Shown: piece by piece, positions 18,532-25,711 of the stretch
Layout: each line of letters opens with the position of its first letter
Numbering within the stretch: the stretch's first letter is position 1
DNA from: Mesorhizobium sp. LSHC420B00
Lineage (GTDB): Bacteria > Pseudomonadota > Alphaproteobacteria > Rhizobiales > Rhizobiaceae
Direction: 5' to 3'
Assembly: GCF_000503055.1 (NCBI RefSeq)
Contig: NZ_AYVY01000001.1
Location: forward strand, 473,074 to 519,825
Length of the DNA stretch: 46,752 nucleotides
Program-made: the position numbers and the translations under genes
The notes under the pieces: generated by a model
What the model saw: the letters and a program-made list of their open reading frames with translations, nothing else
Told to the model about the DNA's origin: nothing
Databases searched by the model: none

Positions 18532-18918
18532 ATGAGCGACGACAAGGCGATCTGGCCACCAATCGATCCGATCTCGGCCGGCCTGCATGGCCGCTGCCCC
18601 CGCTGTGGCGAGGGCAAGCTGTTCTCCGGGTTCCTCACCGTCGGCGATCGCTGTACCAATTGCGGCCTCGATTATTCCTTCGCCGATGCCGGCGACGGGC
18701 CGGCGGTGTTCGTTATTCTGATCATCGGCTTCATCGTCGTCGGCCTGGCGCTGTGGATGGAGGTGACGCTCAATCCGCCGCTCTGGCTGCATCTGTTGCT
18801 GTGGATTCCGCTGACGCTGGTGCTTTGCCTGGCGGCGCTCAGGCTGATCAAGGGCGTGCTGCTGACGCTGCAATACCGCAACAAGGCGGCCGAGGGCCGG
18901 CTGGACCGCGGCGAATGA
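18532..18918 (+). CDS. DUF983 membrane protein
   Basis: A 128-residue protein with an N-terminal zinc-ribbon-like part, CPRCGEGKLF and later CTNCGLDYSF (two C-x2-C pairs at about residues 23-26 and 42-45), followed by two membrane segments (PAVFVILIIGFIVVGLALWM and LLLWIPLTLVLCLAALRLI). DUF983 genes are regularly found between coxC and surf1 in alphaproteobacteria, so a role in oxidase biogenesis is likely but unproven. It overlaps surf1 by 4 bases. Confidence 0.9.
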   Translation: MSDDKAIWPPIDPISAGLHGRCPRCGEGKLFSGFLTVGDRCTNCGLDYSFADAGDGPAVFVILIIGFIVVGLALWMEVTLNPPLWLHLLLWIPLTLVLCLAALRLIKGVLLTLQYRNKAAEGRLDRGE

Positions 18919-19670
18919 GCGAGGCATCAGGTTTGGTGGCCGGCCGGTCGAGGCCGAAACGCGCATTGGCGCTCGGCCTGGGTATCGTCGTGTTTTTGAT
19001 CCTGCTGGCACTCGGCACCTGGCAGGTTCAGCGCCTGCACTGGAAAGAGGGCCTTCTCCAGACGATCGACCAGCGCACGCATTCGGCGCCTGTGCCATTG
19101 GCCGAGGTCGAAAAGCGGTTTGCTGCCACCGGCGACGTGGACTACACGCCGGTGATAGTGACCGGCACTTTCCTGCATCAAGGCGAACGGCATTTCCTCG
19201 CCACCTGGGAAGGCCAGTCCGGCTTCGATGTGTTCACGCCGCTGCAGCTCGAGGATGGCCGTTTCGTGCTGATCAACCGCGGCTTCGTGCCCTACGATTT
19301 CAAGGACCCCGCCAAGCGGCCGCAGGGGCAGGTGACGGGCAAAGTGACGGTGACGGGGCTCGCCCGCAACCCGCTGCCGGCCAAGCCCTCGATGATGCTT
19401 CCCGACAATGATCCGCAGAAGAACATCTTCTACTGGAAAGATCGTGACGCGATGGCCTCGAGCGCCGGCCTGCCGGCAGGTGCGGCGCTGGTGCCGATCT
19501 TCATCGATGCGAACGCCGCCGCCAACCCCGGCGGGCTGCCGGTCGGCGGCGTCACCGTCATCGACCTGCCGAACAGCCATCTGCAATATGCGATAACCTG
19601 GTACGGCCTTGCCGTCGCCCTTGCCGGTGTCCTGATCTCCTGGCTCCGCCGCCCGGCGAAAGACCAATGA
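18915..19670 (+). CDS. SURF1 family cytochrome oxidase assembly protein
   Basis: A 251-residue protein with one membrane helix at each end (about residues 18-36 and 226-243), the Surf1 topology, and the family motifs LGTWQVQRLHWKEGLL and GRFVLINRGFVP. The C-terminal helix carries HLQYAITWYGLAVALAG. Surf1 helps insert haem A into subunit I. The start ATG 18915 overlaps the DUF983 stop. The gene precedes ispH by 107 bases; a TTGACA at 19686 lies in that gap but no matching -10 is evident. Confidence 0.94.
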   Translation: MSEASGLVAGRSRPKRALALGLGIVVFLILLALGTWQVQRLHWKEGLLQTIDQRTHSAPVPLAEVEKRFAATGDVDYTPVIVTGTFLHQGERHFLATWEGQSGFDVFTPLQLEDGRFVLINRGFVPYDFKDPAKRPQGQVTGKVTVTGLARNPLPAKPSMMLPDNDPQKNIFYWKDRDAMASSAGLPAGAALVPIFIDANAAANPGGLPVGGVTVIDLPNSHLQYAITWYGLAVALAGVLISWLRRPAKDQ

Positions 19671-19777
19671 TCGCCGCCACTACCCTTGACAGGGCAGGGC
19701 CGCACACCTCATTTCGCGCCTTGAGCTCAGAAGTCATAGTCCGATCAACCGGCCTACAATCAGCGTAAGATGCAATC

Positions 19778-20782
19778 ATGCTTCAGACAAAGCCACCGCT
19801 GACCATCCGGCTCTGCCAGCCGCGCGGTTTCTGTGCGGGCGTTGACCGTGCCATCCAGATCGTCGTGCTGGCGCTCAAGAAATATGGCGCGCCGGTTTAT
19901 GTCCGCCACGAGATCGTGCACAACCGCTACGTCGTCGAAGGGCTGCAAAGCCTCGGCGCGGTGTTCATCGAGGAGCTCTCCGAGATCCCGCCCGAGCATC
20001 GCCAGAGCCCGGTCGTCTTTTCGGCGCATGGCGTGCCGAAATCGGTGCCGGCCGACGCCCGGTCCCGCAACCTGTTCTATCTCGACGCGACGTGCCCGCT
20101 GGTCTCGAAAGTCCACAAGCAGGCAATGCGCCATCAGCGGCTTGGCCGCCACGTGCTTTTGATCGGCCATGCCGGGCATCCTGAGGTGATCGGCACAATG
20201 GGCCAGTTGCCGGATGGCGCGGTCACTCTGATCGAGACCGAAGCCGACGCCGCAAGCTTCGTGCCCGCAGACCCGCGAGCGCTCGGTTTCGTCACCCAGA
20301 CGACGCTGTCGGTCGAGGACACCGCCGGCATCATCCGCGCCCTGCAGCAACGTTTTCCCGAGTTGCACGCGCCGGCGGCGGAATCGATCTGCTATGCCAC
20401 CACCAATCGCCAGGAGGCGGTCAAGGAAACAGCGGCCGGCGCCGATCTCTTCCTGGTCGTCGGTGCGCCTAACTCCTCCAACTCACGGCGGCTTGTCGAA
20501 GTGGCCGAACGCGCCGGCGCCTCGATGTCGCTTCTCGTGCAGCGCGCCTCCGAAATTCCGTGGAATGACATTGCCGGCATCTCGACACTCGGCCTGTCGG
20601 CGGGCGCCTCGGCGCCGGAGATCATCGTCGACGAGATTGTCGATGCCTTCCGGCAGCGCTTCGACGTAACCATCGAGTTGGCCGTGACGGCGACGGAGAC
20701 GGAGGATTTTCCGGTGATGCGGGTGTTGCGCGATGTCGAACTGACGGCAGCCGACATGGCCTTCGTCAACGGGGCTGCGTAG
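19778..20782 (+). CDS. ispH: 4-hydroxy-3-methylbut-2-enyl diphosphate reductase
   Basis: IspH is the last MEP-pathway enzyme, making IPP and DMAPP from HMBPP with a 4Fe-4S cluster. The three cluster cysteines are at the expected places: C19 ([12 protein letters not shown]), C106 (DATCPLVSK) and C205 ([11 protein letters not shown]). [23 protein letters not shown] and [13 protein letters not shown] are the substrate-binding loops. The length of 334 residues is slightly above the usual 310-320. It heads a run with thrB (5-base gap) and rnhA (4-base overlap). Confidence 0.97.
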   Translation: MLQTKPPLTIRLCQPRGFCAGVDRAIQIVVLALKKYGAPVYVRHEIVHNRYVVEGLQSLGAVFIEELSEIPPEHRQSPVVFSAHGVPKSVPADARSRNLFYLDATCPLVSKVHKQAMRHQRLGRHVLLIGHAGHPEVIGTMGQLPDGAVTLIETEADAASFVPADPRALGFVTQTTLSVEDTAGIIRALQQRFPELHAPAAESICYATTNRQEAVKETAAGADLFLVVGAPNSSNSRRLVEVAERAGASMSLLVQRASEIPWNDIAGISTLGLSAGASAPEIIVDEIVDAFRQRFDVTIELAVTATETEDFPVMRVLRDVELTAADMAFVNGAA

Positions 20783-20787
20783 CAACG

Positions 20788-21750
20788 ATGGCGGTCTACA
20801 CCGACGTCAATGAGGGCGAGCTCGGCGCGTTCCTCAGGAACTATCCGGTCGGCGATCTCTTGTCCTACAAGGGCATCGCCGAAGGCACCGAAAATTCGAA
20901 TTTTCTGCTGCACACCAGCAGCGGCTCCTACATACTGACGCTTTACGAGAAGCGCGTCGACAAGGCTGACCTGCCGTTCTTTCTGGGCCTCATGGCCCAC
21001 CTCGCCAGAAAGGGCATTTCGTGCCCGCTCCCGGTCACCGCGCAGGATGGCGGTGTGATCGGAACGCTTGCCGGCCGGCCGGCGGTCATCATCACCTTCC
21101 TTGAGGGTCTATCGCTGCGGCGGCCGACAGCTGGGCATTGCGGCGAGGTCGGCAAGGCTCTGGCGGCACTGCATCTCGCCGGCGCGGATTTCCCGATGAC
21201 CCGCCCCAACGCCCTTGCCATCGATGGCTGGCGCAAGCTGTGGAACGCCGCCCACGCCCGCGCCGATGAGGTCGAGCCGGGATTGGCGGCCGAGGTCGAT
21301 GCCGATTTCGCCGATTTCGAGCGGAACTGGCCGAACGGTCTGCCGCAGGGCATCATCCATGCCGATCTTTTCCCGGACAATGTATTCTTCCTCGGCGAGA
21401 AACTGTCCGGGCTGATCGACTTCTATTTCGCCTGCAACGACCTCTACGCTTATGATGTTGCCACGTGCCTCAACGCCTGGTGCTTCGAGAAGGATTTTTC
21501 CTTCAATCTGACCAAGGGCACGGCGTTGCTTGCCGGCTACCAAAGCGTGCGGCCGCTGAGCAGCGACGAGAAAGCGGCGCTGCCGATGCTGGCGCGCGGT
21601 TCGGCGCTGCGCTTCATGCTGACCCGGCTCTACGACTGGCTGACGGTCCCGGACGGCGGGCTTGTGATGAAACGCGACCCGACCGAATATATCCGCCGGA
21701 TGCGCTTCCATCGGGCGATCAACTCTCCTTCCGAATATGGACTAACATGA
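20788..21750 (+). CDS. thrB: Homoserine kinase
   Basis: This 320-residue enzyme is the aminoglycoside-phosphotransferase-fold homoserine kinase found in many alpha- and gammaproteobacteria, not the GHMP-type of E. coli. It phosphorylates homoserine ahead of threonine synthase. Visible: [28 protein letters not shown] (nucleotide loop and lysine region), the catalytic HADLFPDN (H191, D193, N198), and [22 protein letters not shown] with the metal-binding aspartate. thrC lies 9 kb away on the other strand. Overlaps rnhA by 4 bases. Confidence 0.95.
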   Translation: MAVYTDVNEGELGAFLRNYPVGDLLSYKGIAEGTENSNFLLHTSSGSYILTLYEKRVDKADLPFFLGLMAHLARKGISCPLPVTAQDGGVIGTLAGRPAVIITFLEGLSLRRPTAGHCGEVGKALAALHLAGADFPMTRPNALAIDGWRKLWNAAHARADEVEPGLAAEVDADFADFERNWPNGLPQGIIHADLFPDNVFFLGEKLSGLIDFYFACNDLYAYDVATCLNAWCFEKDFSFNLTKGTALLAGYQSVRPLSSDEKAALPMLARGSALRFMLTRLYDWLTVPDGGLVMKRDPTEYIRRMRFHRAINSPSEYGLT

Positions 21751-22274
21751 CCAAGCGCGTTGAAATCTTCACCGATGGTGCCTGTTCGGGCAATCCCGGG
21801 CCTGGCGGCTGGGGCGCGATCTTGCGCTTCAACGGTGTGACGAAAGAACTGTCGGGCGGCGAGGCTGCCACCACCAACAACCGTATGGAACTGTTGGCGG
21901 CCATCTCGGCGCTTAATGCGCTCAAGGAGCCCTGCGCCGTCGATCTTTATACCGACAGCAACTATGTCAAGGACGGTATTTTCAGCTGGATCGACGGATG
22001 GAAGCGCAACGGCTGGAAGACGGCCGCCAGGCAGCCGGTGAAGAATGCCGAGCTGTGGCAGCAGCTCGATGCAGCGCGTAACCGCCATCAGGTCACCTGG
22101 CATTGGGTCAAGGGCCATGCCGGCCATCCCGAGAACGAGCGCGCCGACGAATTGGCGCGGCTCGGCATGGCGCCATTCAAGAAAGGGCTCGTCAAGACTG
22201 TGGCACCAGTACCAGGTTCGCAGTCAAAGCAGCCGACGACCACAAAGGCGCGGCGCTCGACCCAAAGCTATTGA
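21747..22274 (+). CDS. rnhA: Ribonuclease HI
   Basis: RNase HI cuts the RNA strand of RNA-DNA hybrids. All catalytic residues occupy the same numbers as in E. coli: D10 ([16 protein letters not shown]), E48 (NRMELLAA), D70 (YTDSNY), H124 and D134 ([16 protein letters not shown]). The protein is 175 residues, about 20 longer than E. coli, with a basic C-terminal tail rich in Q, T, K and R. The start ATG 21747 overlaps the thrB stop (ATGA). The frame is open upstream within thrB but not used. Confidence 0.97.
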   Translation: MTKRVEIFTDGACSGNPGPGGWGAILRFNGVTKELSGGEAATTNNRMELLAAISALNALKEPCAVDLYTDSNYVKDGIFSWIDGWKRNGWKTAARQPVKNAELWQQLDAARNRHQVTWHWVKGHAGHPENERADELARLGMAPFKKGLVKTVAPVPGSQSKQPTTTKARRSTQSY

Positions 22275-22316
22275 ATTCCGGCTGCGGGTCCGCTCTCTGG
22301 CAGGAAGAGCTCTATC

Positions 22317-22910
22317 ATGCCGATCGCATACTACATCACGCATCCCCAGGTTCAGGTCGATGCCAACGTTCCAGTGGCGGAATGGGGACTATCCGACCTC
22401 GGGCGAGCGAGAACATCGGCAATGCTCGATCAGCCGTGGGTTGGGTCGATTCGGCGGATCGTGTCATCGGGTGAACGCAAGGCGATAGAAACCGCCGAGA
22501 TACTCGGAAGGCATCTCCGCCTTGCGATCGAGGTGAGGGAAGGGATGCATGAGAATGACCGATCGGCAACCGGTTTCCTGCCGCCTTCCGAGTTCGAAGC
22601 GGTCGCCGACCAATTCTTCGCCAATCCAAACAGCAGCATTCGTGGATGGGAGCGAGCTATCGATGCCCAGCGTCGTATTCTAAGCGAGGTAGACACTGTG
22701 CTAGGCACCGACGCCGCTGTCGACGTCGCATTCATAGGTCACGGAGGTGTCGGAACGCTCCTGCTGCTCTCTTTGAGCGGTCGGGAAATCAGCCGCGAGG
22801 CGGATCAGCCAGCGGGCGGCGGGAACTACTTCGCATACGATACCGGTGCGCGTCGCGTTATCCATGGATGGCAGCCGATCGACAGGCCGGCGCAGCGCCG
22901 CGACGGCTGA
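22317..22910 (+). CDS. Histidine phosphatase superfamily protein with altered RHG motif
   Basis: A 197-residue phosphoglycerate-mutase-like protein. The second phosphate-site arginine is in SSGERKAIETAEILG (R54), and the second histidine is in IGHGGVGTLL (H142). The first motif, normally R-H-G, reads T8-H9-P10 (YYITHPQV): the phospho-accepting histidine is kept, the arginine is lost. A probable acid is in EVREGMHEND. Activity may therefore be weak or altered. GAAGAG precedes ATG 22317. It converges on the DUF2938 gene with a 5-base gap; its link with rnhA is only proximity (42 bases). Confidence 0.8.
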   Translation: MPIAYYITHPQVQVDANVPVAEWGLSDLGRARTSAMLDQPWVGSIRRIVSSGERKAIETAEILGRHLRLAIEVREGMHENDRSATGFLPPSEFEAVADQFFANPNSSIRGWERAIDAQRRILSEVDTVLGTDAAVDVAFIGHGGVGTLLLLSLSGREISREADQPAGGGNYFAYDTGARRVIHGWQPIDRPAQRRDG

Positions 22911-22915
22911 CTTGG

Positions 22916-23395
22916 CTATCGGATGAGCAGGGCGGTGCCGAACAGTCCGAGCGCGAACACCGTGTGCGACACCAGATTGAGGGCGCGGACCTGCATTGGA
23001 TTGGGGCGCTTCGAAGCGGCCCAGCCGGCACCCATGCCGGGCGCCAGCAGAAACCAACCGGCGCCGACGGTGACGATGCCGAGGATAAAGGCCGGCAGGA
23101 AGGTCGGCGCGGTGAGCCAGCCCGTTCCGGCCAGCACGACCAGTATGATGCCGTAGACGATGCCGACAGCATAATGAAAGGCCCAGCCAAGTGCAGATTC
23201 ATGCGCATAGGGCGAGGCCTCGCCAATGTCGTCATGGAAGACCTTGCCTTCCCTGAGATGCCAGACCCAGCGGCCGACCAGCCCCCAGTTCGGCCGCGGC
23301 TGAGCAAACGCCTTGTTCAGGAAAATCGCCCAGATATCCATAAGCGCGGTTGCGCCGATACCGATCGCGACAGCGCGCCAAAAGATGTCAGACAT
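22916..23395 (-). CDS. DUF2938 family membrane protein
   Basis: A 159-residue protein with four predicted membrane segments: residues about 5-22 (AVAIGIGATALMDIWAIFL), about 72-90 (YAVGIVYGIILVVLAGTG), about 96-116 and 140-157. Between the first two is a soluble loop with GRWVWHLREGKVFHDDIG, a DUF2938 hallmark. Function is unknown. ATG 23395 (MSDIFWRAV) is preferred to an upstream TTG at 23416. The 146-base gap to the peroxiredoxin gene upstream holds nothing I recognise. Confidence 0.82.
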   Translation of the reverse strand: MSDIFWRAVAIGIGATALMDIWAIFLNKAFAQPRPNWGLVGRWVWHLREGKVFHDDIGEASPYAHESALGWAFHYAVGIVYGIILVVLAGTGWLTAPTFLPAFILGIVTVGAGWFLLAPGMGAGWAASKRPNPMQVRALNLVSHTVFALGLFGTALLIR

Positions 23396-23541
23396 AACCG
23401 AGGTCCCAAAAAGCAAGCAGTCCCGAAGCGCCGACGCATGGCCCTGAAGACCGGGTCGGCTTTCGGAAGGATCATGCGCCGATGAAAAGGCGGCATCCTT
23501 TGAACGCGTAGCGCTCGAAGGCGCCCTTTGTCATCCCTGGC

Positions 23542-24042
23542 CTAGGCTGTCGCCAAGACGGAAAGCTGTCCGAGAATGTGAGCCGCACCGGACTCGTCGA
23601 CGCCGGGCTTTGTCTCGACATTGAGTGCGGTGACCTTGCCGTCATCGACGATCATCGAAAAACGCCTCGAGCGCAGCCCCATGCCGCCGCTGGAGAGGTC
23701 GGCGTCGAGGCCGACCGATTTGGCGAAATCGCCATTGCCATCGGCAAGATAAAGTATTTTGCCTTCACCGCCGCTGAAGCGAGCCCAGGCTCCCATGACG
23801 TGAACATCGTTGACCGAGACGACGGCGATAGTGTCGACGCCGCGCGCCAGGATGGCGTCGTAATTATCCAGGTAGCCCGGCAGGTGATTATTGCTGCAGG
23901 TCGGCGTGAAAGCGCCTGGAACGCCAAACAGCACGACCGTCTTTCCTGAGAATATCTCGCCCGTCGTGATCGGCTTTGCACCGTCGGCGGTCATTGTCTT
24001 GAAGGTCGCACCCGGCAGTTTGTCGCCAACGGAGATCGTCAT
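23542..24042 (-). CDS. Prx5-type peroxiredoxin
   Basis: A 166-residue redoxin-family protein with the peroxidatic site PGAFTPTCS, cysteine C49, which is the only cysteine in the chain. It is thus a 1-Cys Prx5 homologue, expected to be reduced by glutathione/glutaredoxin or another thiol system rather than by an internal disulfide. The arginine partner is in LRSRRFSMIVDDG. It reduces H2O2 and organic hydroperoxides. ATG 24042 follows GAGGACC. The DsbD-N-like gene is 83 bases upstream on the same strand. Confidence 0.93.
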   Translation of the reverse strand: MTISVGDKLPGATFKTMTADGAKPITTGEIFSGKTVVLFGVPGAFTPTCSNNHLPGYLDNYDAILARGVDTIAVVSVNDVHVMGAWARFSGGEGKILYLADGNGDFAKSVGLDADLSSGGMGLRSRRFSMIVDDGKVTALNVETKPGVDESGAAHILGQLSVLATA

Positions 24043-24125
24043 GATGGTCCTCGCTTGAGAATGGAAAGGGAGTGTCCTTGCGATAGCGAACTAAGGCGCG
24101 CCCGGCAACCGTCCAGACGTTGGCA

Positions 24126-24932
24126 TCACGGAAAAGGCAGCAGGCCTTCGACCGCGCCAGCGGCACTTGTCAGTGTGTAGTGAAGGCCGCCATCGGTTGG
24201 CGTTGTCGACGGCCTGTCGAGGATCGGCACCGTAAAGATCAGCTTGCCATCCTTTTCGCTGCGGGTCGGGGCACCGAACATGTAGTCGCGTTCGCCGGCA
24301 ACGAAGAAGTCGGCGGCCTCGGGAGTGCCCGGAAAGCTCGCTTCGACAATCAGGGTTTCGTGATCGCCCGGCAGTACGTTTATTCCGAAATCGGGCGTTG
24401 CCGTGGCGGGCAGAGTTGCAAGGCCTGCCTTGACCAGTGCCGCATCCTCGGCGTTGTCGGGATCGGCGCCGGGATCGATGGTCAGCCTTGTCTGCACCGG
24501 GATGCAGATGGTTTCGCAAATGCCGAGGAAGATGTCCGCATCGATGACGGCCGGCTGGCCGGGTGCAGCAAGCGTGAACGTCACCGGCAATGAAACCGGG
24601 TGGTCGTAGCCGGCCCATTTGCCATAGCCGTCATCGTGGCGCTGCGGCGGCGGAAACGAAAGCGTCGCGTCGGCAATGTTGGTGCTGGCCGAGATGTCGA
24701 TCTGTGGCGGCACGCCCGCATCGCCCGGATCGCGCCAATAGGTCTTCCAGCCTGGCTTCAGCGCAATGTCGAGGACACCTTGGAGACGCCCGGCCTCGTC
24801 GGCTTTGCCGCTCGTCACCAGCCGCACCCGGCCGCCTTCGCTATTGTACCAGGCCGACGAGGAGGCTGAGGCGGGGAGGCAGGTCGCCGACCCAATGGCC
24901 ACGCCAAGCAGCAGGATTTTCAAGCTTTGCAT
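24126..24932 (-). CDS. Exported protein with DsbD N-terminal-like domain
   Basis: A 268-residue protein with a signal peptide (MQSLKILLLGVAIGSATC, cut near ASA-SS) and a domain resembling the N-terminal periplasmic domain of thiol:disulfide interchange protein DsbD: LKPGWKTYWRDPGDAG, GYDHPVSLPVTF and FLGICETICIPV with a C-x3-C pair. No membrane core or thioredoxin-like C-terminal domain follows, so this is a stand-alone DsbD-alpha-like protein, as annotated in many Rhizobiales as a protein-disulfide reductase family or DUF. ATG 24932 is preferred to GTG 24965. It diverges from yqgE with an 81-base gap. Confidence 0.78.
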   Translation of the reverse strand: MQSLKILLLGVAIGSATCLPASASSSAWYNSEGGRVRLVTSGKADEAGRLQGVLDIALKPGWKTYWRDPGDAGVPPQIDISASTNIADATLSFPPPQRHDDGYGKWAGYDHPVSLPVTFTLAAPGQPAVIDADIFLGICETICIPVQTRLTIDPGADPDNAEDAALVKAGLATLPATATPDFGINVLPGDHETLIVEASFPGTPEAADFFVAGERDYMFGAPTRSEKDGKLIFTVPILDRPSTTPTDGGLHYTLTSAAGAVEGLLPFP

Positions 24933-25013
24933 GGCAATGATTTGATCGTCTGTTGATGGCCGCACAATGATTTCATGACGCCGCCGGCATCATATTTGCG
25001 TGACCTTTGACTT

Positions 25014-25688
25014 ATGAGCCTGATCAAATCGGGCGCCGCCCATCTTTTCGGCGCCCTGGAAACGCGTTACGCTGTGGTCATGGATTTGTTGCGTCATAAA
25101 AAGACGGCCGCAGGACCCGGCTTTCTCGACGACCAGTTCCTGATTGCCATGCCCGGCATGAAGGACGACCGCTTCACGCGCTCCGTCATCTACATTTGCG
25201 CGCACAGCGACGAAGGCGCGATGGGGTTGATCATCAACCAGACGCAGCAGATGCTGTTTCCGGACCTGCTCGTGCAACTCGGGATCATGAACGAACTGGA
25301 GGCAATTCGCCTGCCGCCGCCGGCGCGCGACTTCGTCGTGCGCAATGGCGGACCGGTGGATCGCAGCCGCGGCTTCGTCCTGCATTCGGGCGACTACCGG
25401 GTGGAATCCTCGCTCGCCGTGTCCGACGACGTCTGCCTGACTGCGACCGTCGACATATTGCGCGCCATCTCCTCCGGCCGCGGACCCCGGCGGGCTCTGA
25501 TGGCGCTCGGCTATGCCGGCTGGGGTGCGGGTCAGCTTGAAAACGAGATCGTCGAGAATGGCTGGCTGACTTGCCCGGCTAGTGCCGAGCTTCTGTTCGA
25601 CGCCGACATCGACCGCAAATACGACCGGATCCTTGCCTCGATCGGCATCGATCTCGCGCATCTCAGCCTGGCTGCCGGTCACGCCTGA
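25014..25688 (+). CDS. YqgE/AlgH family protein (UPF0301)
   Basis: A 224-residue protein with the YqgE signatures: [52 protein letters not shown] and the [14 protein letters not shown] motif. The family is conserved in proteobacteria; its biochemical function is not established. The start at ATG 25014 gives 22 extra residues compared with an internal ATG at 25080 (MDLLRHKK), which also suits the family; neither has a strong ribosome site. It converges with the EAL gene, with 23 bases between the stops. Confidence 0.9.
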   Translation: MSLIKSGAAHLFGALETRYAVVMDLLRHKKTAAGPGFLDDQFLIAMPGMKDDRFTRSVIYICAHSDEGAMGLIINQTQQMLFPDLLVQLGIMNELEAIRLPPPARDFVVRNGGPVDRSRGFVLHSGDYRVESSLAVSDDVCLTATVDILRAISSGRGPRRALMALGYAGWGAGQLENEIVENGWLTCPASAELLFDADIDRKYDRILASIGIDLAHLSLAAGHA

Positions 25689-25711
25689 ACCTCATTACGT
25701 CCCGAAATTTG

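Noticed and set aside
19686..19714. TTGACA upstream of ispH as a sigma-70 promoter
   Set aside because: A good -35 but the expected -10 position reads TCATTT, too poor to call.
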